From: SZUA-36 sp964650905
GTDB taxonomy: Bacteria > Pseudomonadota > Gammaproteobacteria > Xanthomonadales > SZUA-36
Direction of reading: 5' to 3'
DNA length: 10,964 nucleotides
Assembly: GCA_964650905.1 (NCBI GenBank)
Contig: CAZYVH010000095.1
Location: forward strand, 1-10,964
The position numbers and the translations under genes were made by a program. Shown here in pieces: positions 5,661 through 10,964 of the stretch. The first letter of the stretch is position 1. Every line of letters begins with the position of its first letter. The notes beneath the pieces were generated by a model. The model was not told the origin of the DNA. It ran no database searches and saw nothing but the letters and a program-made list of their open reading frames with translations.

Positions 5661-8600
5661 ATGATTGAGCATGGTAAACAAGTGATTATTGTGACACCAA
5701 AGAGCGCAAGATTCAGCACCAATATCAACAAGTTTTTCCATATTTGCTTGTTGCTTGTGGTATGGCTGGTCGGCTGGGCGATGTGCGGGTATGACCGGGT
5801 GCTGGCGCAAGAACCGGGTATCGTGGAAGTCCCTCAAGATACGACCAGTACCGGTGCAGATGAAGTCATCGCAGAGAGTCCTGTTACATTACCGGGCAGC
5901 AGACAAATGGCGCTGGCACTGGCCACACCTGCGTTGCGTCGCGAGGCATTACTTGATCTGGCGGTGGCCGCCAACATAACCGGCCGTGTCAAGCTGGATC
6001 AAGCGGCAGACAGTGCCGTGTTTGCCCGCCAGTTTCTTGATGATCGTGGCTGGTTGGCCCGATTGGTCGAACGCTATGGATGGGCCGAGCCACACAGTGC
6101 CATCCTTGATCCGGCGGCCTGGCTGGTACAGGTGGAGTTACAGCAGCACGACCTACCGGTGAAAGCGCTCGAATTTCCGGATCGGATACCGCGAAACATG
6201 TTGCTTGCGCAGACTTTCCTGCGCTCTGATGAGCGCCTCGCCGTTGCAACTTTACCGGTGTTGTTGCTCAGGCTTGAAGCTGATGTGCTTTCCATATGGG
6301 ATGCCTTCCTGCAATTGGCCGGTGCTGAAGGGACGCCGGGCCCGGCATGGCAACCCGTCGAGACAAAATGGTTTGCTGACCGGTTGTGGCCAACACCCGA
6401 ATCGTTCATTTCGGACTGGCCGGCGTATACCGGAACAACCGGTTCACGGGATGCAGGGCCAGCCCTGAACACCCTGGACATGCTATCGCAGTTGATCTCA
6501 GACGCGGTCGAAACGGGTCCGCCGGAGCCCTTGCGGCTTGCCCGCTTACGATTTGCACTGCTCGATCAATACCCGCAATTGTCCGCACGACAGCAATTGG
6601 AATATCGGGCCAGTTTGCACACGGCCAGTCTGTCTGACGGTTTGCAGGACGGACGGTTTTTTGAGTTTACACGCGGTGTTTTGTCACTGTTGTCAGAGTT
6701 GTTGGAATATTCCCTGAAAACGTCGGAGGTGCCGCCGCTGACACATTGGCTGCTGACGGAATTGCCATCCGTCATACATCGCTACGGTAACGAATTTGCG
6801 GCCGTTGACCCGGGTTTGAATACAATACTGGCGACTGTTCAGGCAGTTTTGCAGGAGATTGATACACCCGGCAGTAGTGGTATGGCTATCAAGTCACCAA
6901 GGGCCGCACTTGCTGATGCCATTGCGCAGATGGGTCTGATGATCCCCGACATGGGGTATTACTTCGATACACCTGTGCGCGCGAGGATTATCGAAGAAAT
7001 TAACATCTGCACGAGTATCGCCGCCAATCGTGACGACGAAGGTTTTCCAGCGATGACCCGCGGTCAATTCGACAACTGCATGGAAGGATTCTTGCAACTG
7101 GCTGGCGACGAGACACGAACACCGGAGTTGTCTGGTGATACCCGCGGACCGTTCAGCAATGAAGCCTTACAACGTGAACTGAGTGTGACCCCGGTGCAGC
7201 GTATCAATTACGCTGTCGGTTTTTTGCATGACCGTTTTGCCACCGATTGTCAACCGCCGGCACAGGCTCTTCCCAATCCATTGGAGTGGGCCGTCCTTGC
7301 GAATGTTATGGCGTGGTTTGCCGATTACAAAGCGGATTTTTTCATGACACCCGCCAACGAATCCCGTCTTGCCAGCATGCGTGGTATCGGTGAGCAGGCA
7401 GCCAGGGAATTGTCGCGACAGGCCCGCTGCTTCACCATGTCCGGGGCAGGTGGCAATGATCCGGTCAACCGAAATCTGGCGATCTACGAAACTGCCCTAC
7501 GTCAATTGAATGCTGGCATGCTCGATGCAGAAGCAGATTTTCGACAAACAAGCTTAAGACCGGGTGCGGATGTTTTATTGGATCAGGGTGCCAGCCAGTC
7601 AACCGCTTATCGGCCGGAAGAGTTGCTGATTTCACCTTGCAGTCAGGAAGCTACTTGTGAAATGTCTGCAAACCTCAGTACCACGCGTGCGCTGATAGGA
7701 ATGTTTCCAGAGGTTTATCTGCTTGCTGACCAGAGTCGTATGGGACGAATTGAGCTTTGTTACCAGAACATGGAATGGGTGCAGCGCCGCTCCGAATTGG
7801 TGCGCCCTGATGATGAGAATGTGGCCAACTACTACGGACGCCTCGGTTTCGATCTGGTGGGTCGATATTTTGAGAATAACCAGTACAGCAATATTTTAGG
7901 TTTCAGATTTGTAAGTCCCGGCGAACATCATTACCTGTTCGCGCAGACAGCGCCAGAGGTGTTGCAGGACGGTTGTCCGATAGAGTGGGTTGGCACACGT
8001 GTGGTTACACCGTTGCGGGAGAACCATGGCGGTATAGTACCCAATCGTCTTACCTACCTTGCGGCCTCACGAACCCTGCCATCCAGGCTTTTACAAGCCA
8101 ATTGGGACCGGGGATCTGAATGGCGCGACTGGTTTGTCACCGGTCTTGGTGTAACGCCGTTGGAGTTTCCTGCCGCACCTGACATTTCCACCCGCTTGAA
8201 CCAGCACCTGCAGGCGCTGCACCAGGCGGAGAAGGCGGAGATCTACCGGCGGGTATTGACACCTGGTGTCACTGATGCAGAGGGTGAGAATGTGTCGTTG
8301 TTTGAAGAAATAACACAGGTCTCGGTTGCAAAAGCCATGTTACGCATGCAAATGATAGTGTTCTATCCCGATTCGCTGTCGGTCAATGACGCAGTCCGCT
8401 CGGCGATAACCGGTGATGCGGGTTTGTTGGATATAAGTATGCTACGTCGTTTTAAAGCGGACAACGTGGCACCCGCGCGGGTCAAACAGATTGCGGAATC
8501 CCGTCTGCAACAATTGCAGAAAAACTGGTTGTCACAGCCCGAAGCCTTGCGCAGGAACGGCTCGATTCCTGCCAGTCTCGCGTATGCGTTGACTCGTATC

Positions 8601-8675
8601 AATAGCCTTTATCGGCAGATGTTCACGCTCAAAGTGGAACCGCCTGAGGACACCGGGTTGCTGCCTGATGCCTGA
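5661..8675 (+). CDS. Large putative exported protein of unknown function
   Basis: I do not recognise this 1004-residue protein. The N-terminus has a basic region, a hydrophobic core (about residues 28-44) and V-L-A at 47-49 before Q50, fitting export with cleavage after A49. C42 is not in a lipobox. Residues 50-445 look predominantly helical and contain no cysteine. All eight cysteines of the mature part fall between 450 and 772 (450, 473, 530, 590, 660, 666, 700, 772), an even number that suits disulfides in an oxidising compartment. Residues 680-785 are rich in aromatic and beta-prone sequence, and 840-990 returns to charged helical sequence. No further membrane span, catalytic motif or obvious tandem repeat is visible. 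The ATG at 5661 is taken as start, with GAG three bases upstream as a poor ribosome site; GTG codons at 5682 and 5691 would shorten the long n-region. Transcribed alone, convergent with the ArsC-family gene. Confidence 0.85.
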   Translation: MIEHGKQVIIVTPKSARFSTNINKFFHICLLLVVWLVGWAMCGYDRVLAQEPGIVEVPQDTTSTGADEVIAESPVTLPGSRQMALALATPALRREALLDLAVAANITGRVKLDQAADSAVFARQFLDDRGWLARLVERYGWAEPHSAILDPAAWLVQVELQQHDLPVKALEFPDRIPRNMLLAQTFLRSDERLAVATLPVLLLRLEADVLSIWDAFLQLAGAEGTPGPAWQPVETKWFADRLWPTPESFISDWPAYTGTTGSRDAGPALNTLDMLSQLISDAVETGPPEPLRLARLRFALLDQYPQLSARQQLEYRASLHTASLSDGLQDGRFFEFTRGVLSLLSELLEYSLKTSEVPPLTHWLLTELPSVIHRYGNEFAAVDPGLNTILATVQAVLQEIDTPGSSGMAIKSPRAALADAIAQMGLMIPDMGYYFDTPVRARIIEEINICTSIAANRDDEGFPAMTRGQFDNCMEGFLQLAGDETRTPELSGDTRGPFSNEALQRELSVTPVQRINYAVGFLHDRFATDCQPPAQALPNPLEWAVLANVMAWFADYKADFFMTPANESRLASMRGIGEQAARELSRQARCFTMSGAGGNDPVNRNLAIYETALRQLNAGMLDAEADFRQTSLRPGADVLLDQGASQSTAYRPEELLISPCSQEATCEMSANLSTTRALIGMFPEVYLLADQSRMGRIELCYQNMEWVQRRSELVRPDDENVANYYGRLGFDLVGRYFENNQYSNILGFRFVSPGEHHYLFAQTAPEVLQDGCPIEWVGTRVVTPLRENHGGIVPNRLTYLAASRTLPSRLLQANWDRGSEWRDWFVTGLGVTPLEFPAAPDISTRLNQHLQALHQAEKAEIYRRVLTPGVTDAEGENVSLFEEITQVSVAKAMLRMQMIVFYPDSLSVNDAVRSAITGDAGLLDISMLRRFKADNVAPARVKQIAESRLQQLQKNWLSQPEALRRNGSIPASLAYALTRINSLYRQMFTLKVEPPEDTGLLPDA

Positions 8676-8715
8676 TGTGCGCGGATGTAAACGTCCACCC
8701 TTGTATGTTGGCAGT

Positions 8716-9066
8716 CTACGATAGGATTTCCAGCACTGATTCGGGTGGCCGGCCAATGGCAGCCCGGCCATTGGCCAGTACAATCGGGCGTTCTATCAGA
8801 ATGGGTGTTTTGTGCATGGCTGTAAGCAAAACTGCATCGCTTAGATGCGTATCATCAAGTTGCAACGCCTTGTATTCCGGCTGACCCTTGCGCATCAGTT
8901 CTCTTGGTTTGAGGCCGAGCATGTCCAGTATGGATCTGAGTTGATCTTCTCCAGGTGGTTTTTCCAGATACAGAATCACTTCTGGATTGATATCATGTTC
9001 TTTTAGTAACCGGAGTGTGGCCCGGGATTTAGAACAGCGTGGATTATGCAGAATTTGAACTTTCAA
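8716..9066 (-). CDS. yfgD: ArsC-family reductase, YfgD type (thioredoxin fold)
   Basis: The 116-residue product has the ArsC/Spx fold signature HNPRCSKSR, with the catalytic cysteine at C11, LYLEKPP (32-38), LMRKGQPEY (57-65), ERPIVLANG (92-100) and IGRPPESVLEIL at the end. R59, R93 and R106 correspond to the arginines that hold oxyanion in classical ArsC. The closest remembered match over the whole length is E. coli YfgD, annotated as an arsenate reductase but not clearly tied to arsenic resistance; no arsR, arsB or acr3 lies nearby, so true arsenate reduction is unproven. The start is a TTG at 9066: no in-frame ATG precedes HNPRC, and an AAGGAAG ribosome site lies nine bases upstream. The gene carries a perfect 10-base inverted repeat near its 3' end. 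Divergent from the YihY-family gene. Confidence 0.9.
   Translation of the reverse strand: MKVQILHNPRCSKSRATLRLLKEHDINPEVILYLEKPPGEDQLRSILDMLGLKPRELMRKGQPEYKALQLDDTHLSDAVLLTAMHKTPILIERPIVLANGRAAIGRPPESVLEILS
8751..8776. repeat. Perfect 10-bp inverted repeat with 6-base loop inside the ArsC-family gene
   Basis: Left arm GGCCAATGGC (8751-8760) and right arm GCCATTGGCC (8767-8776) are exact reverse complements separated by AGCCCG. In the mRNA of the ArsC-family gene they would form a stable GC-rich hairpin about 35 to 60 bases before the stop codon. The arms encode the conserved LANG and AIGR positions of the protein. No T-run follows on either strand, so it is not a standard intrinsic terminator. 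It may be a by-product of codon choice over two similar peptide stretches. Confidence 0.6.
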
Positions 9067-9075
9067 ACTGTTAAT

Positions 9076-9082
9076 CTTCCTT
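9076..9082 (-). promoter_or_regulatory. Ribosome binding site deciding the TTG start of the ArsC-family gene
   Basis: On the minus strand this reads AAGGAAG and lies nine bases before the TTG at 9066. It is the only good Shine-Dalgarno near the N-terminus, and it supports TTG as the start where no in-frame ATG is available before the catalytic cysteine motif. Confidence 0.6.
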
Positions 9083-9128
9083 ATAAGCGGGAAAAAGCAA
9101 TCTAAGTTACCACAAAAGGTATGTCCGA

Positions 9129-10343
9129 ATGAATATATTGGAAAGTTTCAACAGCATTCCGCGCATCAAGCAATTGGCAGCACACGTCTGGCGGCACTTT
9201 GGACAAGACAGGTTGTTTGATGAGGCGGCCTCGATGAGTTACACCAGCTTGCTTTCAATGGTGCCTCTGCTTGCTGTTGTTTTCGGTATTGCCTCGGCCT
9301 TTCCGGTATTTGAGCAATGGAGTGAACAACTCCAGTCATTTGTATTCAGCAATTTTGTACCCGCCTCGGGTGAGCAGGTACAGGCCTACCTGGCGGGTTT
9401 CCTGGCAAGCGTGGGCAAGCTGACCTTACCGGGTACGCTGCTGTTGATAGTGACCGCGTTGTTGCTGATGGTAAGAGTTGAAAGAGCCTTTAACCTGATC
9501 TGGAGGGTGCCTACGGCCCGCAGTATTCGCAACCGGGTTGCCATGTACTGGGCCGTTCTTACGCTTGGGCCGCTGGCCTTGGGCGCTGCTGCAGCACTTG
9601 GCGCACAGCCTGTATTTGAGTCGCTGGTCATGGGTGCATCCGCAAATGACAGTTGGCGGTCAATAGGCATTTTTGCACTGTCATGGCTGGCGTTTACTCT
9701 GATGTTTTTGCTGGTTCCAAACCGCCGTGTTCACTTTTCACACGCTGGCGTGGGAGCTTTGTTATCTGCGTTCCTGTTTGCTCTGGCAAAGAAAGGTTTT
9801 ATCGTCTTTGTCAGCAAGGCCAGTTTCAATGTTATTTACGGCACGCTGGCAACCATCCCCATTTTTCTGTTCTGGTTGTACCTGGTTTGGGTTGTTGTTT
9901 TACTGGGCGCTTCGCTGGCGGCTTCATTGACGACCTTCAATGAGCGCAAAGTTGCCTGGGGTTGGCCGGTGAAGTGGCATTTTTTGCTTGCCTACAGGAT
10001 CATAGCTTATCTTTTCAAAGCGCAGGCGAGTGGTAAAGCGCTTGCCATTGAGACATTGATGGCATTGGCTGAGGGTGCCACCGAGACCGAGTTGGTAGAC
10101 CAGCTTTCCCTGTTTTATGATGCCGGTCTGGTCACACGCAACGAGGACGGTGAATGGTTGTTATGCCGGGACCTGGATTCCGTCAGTTTGCTGGACCTGT
10201 ACCGGGCGGGGCATTTTTATCTGCCGGTTAATGAGACGTTTGATATTCCGAGTAAAAGTGAATGGGATCCGGCTTTTTTCAGGTCTGTGTCGCTGGGGGA
10301 TATGAATATGAATCAATCCCTGAAGGCACTTTACTCAGACTAA
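9129..10343 (+). CDS. yihY: YihY/UPF0761 family inner-membrane protein (formerly called ribonuclease BN)
   Basis: The 404-residue product is a YihY-family integral membrane protein. DEAASMSYTSLLSMVPLLAVV (31-51), VERAFNLIWRV (117-127) and the YGTLATIPIFLFWLYLVWVVVLLGA stretch (237-261, split by a proline kink) are the family hallmarks. About six spans lie between residues 40 and 270. Residues 285-404 form a soluble C-terminal extension, as in longer family members; E. coli YihY is nearer 290 residues. The old ribonuclease BN label came from misassignment: RNase BN activity belongs to the elaC product, and the role of YihY is not established. The ATG at 9129 is preceded by AAAAGG at 9114-9119, a usable ribosome site. 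The downstream thioredoxin starts nine bases after the stop, so the two are probably co-transcribed. I recall a similar ArsC, YihY and thioredoxin cluster in Pseudomonas, unverified here. Confidence 0.9.
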   Translation: MNILESFNSIPRIKQLAAHVWRHFGQDRLFDEAASMSYTSLLSMVPLLAVVFGIASAFPVFEQWSEQLQSFVFSNFVPASGEQVQAYLAGFLASVGKLTLPGTLLLIVTALLLMVRVERAFNLIWRVPTARSIRNRVAMYWAVLTLGPLALGAAAALGAQPVFESLVMGASANDSWRSIGIFALSWLAFTLMFLLVPNRRVHFSHAGVGALLSAFLFALAKKGFIVFVSKASFNVIYGTLATIPIFLFWLYLVWVVVLLGASLAASLTTFNERKVAWGWPVKWHFLLAYRIIAYLFKAQASGKALAIETLMALAEGATETELVDQLSLFYDAGLVTRNEDGEWLLCRDLDSVSLLDLYRAGHFYLPVNETFDIPSKSEWDPAFFRSVSLGDMNMNQSLKALYSD

Positions 10344-10346
10344 GGA
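10342..10346 (+). promoter_or_regulatory. Ribosome binding site of the TlpA-like gene, overlapping the yihY stop
   Basis: AAGGA overlaps the last two bases of the yihY TAA and lies six bases before the ATG at 10353. It fixes the start of the thioredoxin gene and supports linked translation of the pair. Confidence 0.65.
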
Positions 10347-10352
10347 AACACC

Positions 10353-10844
10353 ATGCTACGAATTTTCACAGGCATATTGCTTGCCAACTTACTATTTGCA
10401 GCAGATCTGCAAGCAGGACATGAGAGGGAAGGGCCGGTGGATTTCAGCCTCCGGCAACTGCATGGTGAGGAACTCAGTGTGGGTGACTTCAGGGGCAAGT
10501 GGGTGCTACTCAATTACTGGGCGACCTGGTGCGCACCCTGCCGCAAGGAGATTCCGGCACTTTCAGCGCTGCACGAAGCGCGTGCTGACATCATCGTATT
10601 GGGCCTGGCTTTTGAGGATACGGAGATTGAAAATTTTGATGAGTTTATGAAAGATTTCCACCCCTCCTACCCCTTACTGCAAGTCGATGTATATGCTCCA
10701 CCCGAGCCTTTTGGCGCACCCAAAGTGTTGCCGACTTCCATTGTCATCGACCCGCAGGGCTACCCGCTTAAAACGTTCCTGGGGCCGGTGACACGTAAGG
10801 ATATTGAAGACTTTATCGATGGCCAGGCAAGACCAGGTAATTAG
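10353..10844 (+). CDS. TlpA/ResA-like thiol-disulfide oxidoreductase, exported
   Basis: The 163-residue product has a signal peptide (residues 1-21, hydrophobic core IFTGILLANLLFAA, cleavage expected after LQA) and a TlpA-type thioredoxin fold. The active site is WATWCAPC (56-63) with C60 and C63 redox-active and C60 the likely nucleophile. FSLRQLHGEELSVGDFRGKWVLLNYW is the usual TlpA/ResA N-terminal lead-in, split here as 31-49 and 50-56, and P127 in VLPTS is the cis-proline facing the active site. It probably acts as a periplasmic thiol reductant, for example in cytochrome c maturation or repair of oxidised cysteines; no cytochrome genes are nearby to specify a partner. It follows the YihY gene by nine bases with a good ribosome site. 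Length is typical of small TlpA proteins. No paired transmembrane reductase is seen in the window. Confidence 0.92.
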   Translation: MLRIFTGILLANLLFAADLQAGHEREGPVDFSLRQLHGEELSVGDFRGKWVLLNYWATWCAPCRKEIPALSALHEARADIIVLGLAFEDTEIENFDEFMKDFHPSYPLLQVDVYAPPEPFGAPKVLPTSIVIDPQGYPLKTFLGPVTRKDIEDFIDGQARPGN

Positions 10845-10964
10845 CATTGTCAGCCACCGTCCTTCCAGAACCCGACATCCCCAAAATATAAACCACCGGG
10901 TGTCCACTTAGCTGTGAATTCCAGCAACGTTGTACACAAAGAATGGTTTCATTGACCGATTTAC
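10845..10964. other. Non-coding end region; possible start of another gene
   Basis: No hairpin with a T-run follows the TlpA-like gene. Two weak possibilities touch the window edge: an ATG at 10943 on the + strand opening MVSLTDL, without a convincing ribosome site, and an open minus-strand frame from the edge down to a TAA at 10908-10910, which could be the tail of a converging gene. The visible bases cannot decide between them. Confidence 0.25.

Noticed and set aside
8676..8715. Possible terminator between the convergent 1004-residue and ArsC-family genes (GGATG/CGTCC pair)
   Set aside because: Only a 5-base stem with a wobble pair and no T-run follows, which is too weak to call a terminator.
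1..10964. tRNA or rRNA genes, CRISPR arrays, insertion sequences or phage genes
   Set aside because: I saw no cloverleaf-like segment, no regularly spaced direct repeats, and no transposase or integrase motifs; coding sequence accounts for nearly all of the window.

Overview
The window looks like a chromosomal segment of a gammaproteobacterium. The polyamine enzymes resemble Pseudomonas SpuC and E. coli SpeB and PuuD, and YjiN/DUF445, YfgD/ArsC and YihY homologues are also present. Gene density is high, base composition is moderate, and there are no mobile elements, RNA genes or CRISPR arrays. Names rest on motifs and remembered family sequences, not on a database search.

Region 1 (2-5060, + strand) is one tightly packed transcription unit: a putrescine aminotransferase (5' end outside the window), agmatinase, a PuuD-type gamma-glutamyl-GABA hydrolase, an unrecognised multi-pass membrane protein, a 22-codon mini-ORF, and a DUF445/YjiN-like membrane protein. 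Together the first three genes convert agmatine to putrescine, transaminate putrescine to 4-aminobutanal, and release GABA from gamma-glutamyl-GABA. With the mini-ORF counted, all five junctions in this run are stop/start overlaps of 1 to 4 bases. Three of the four start codons after agmatinase are TTG or GTG, which suggests translational coupling throughout.

Region 2 (5078-8675) is a divergent pair. A stand-alone N-terminal asparaginase domain (- strand) converges on DUF445. A 1004-residue, probably exported protein of unknown function (+ strand) fills 3 kb. The short gap between them holds an imperfect palindrome over a possible -10 element.

Region 3 (8716-10844) holds a YfgD-type ArsC-family reductase (- strand, TTG start), divergent from a YihY-family membrane protein followed 9 bases later by a TlpA-like thioredoxin. 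The last 120 bases contain no gene I can support.

The least explained items are the exported 1004-residue protein, the membrane protein with a three-fold repeated helix motif, and the mini-ORF that joins it to DUF445.
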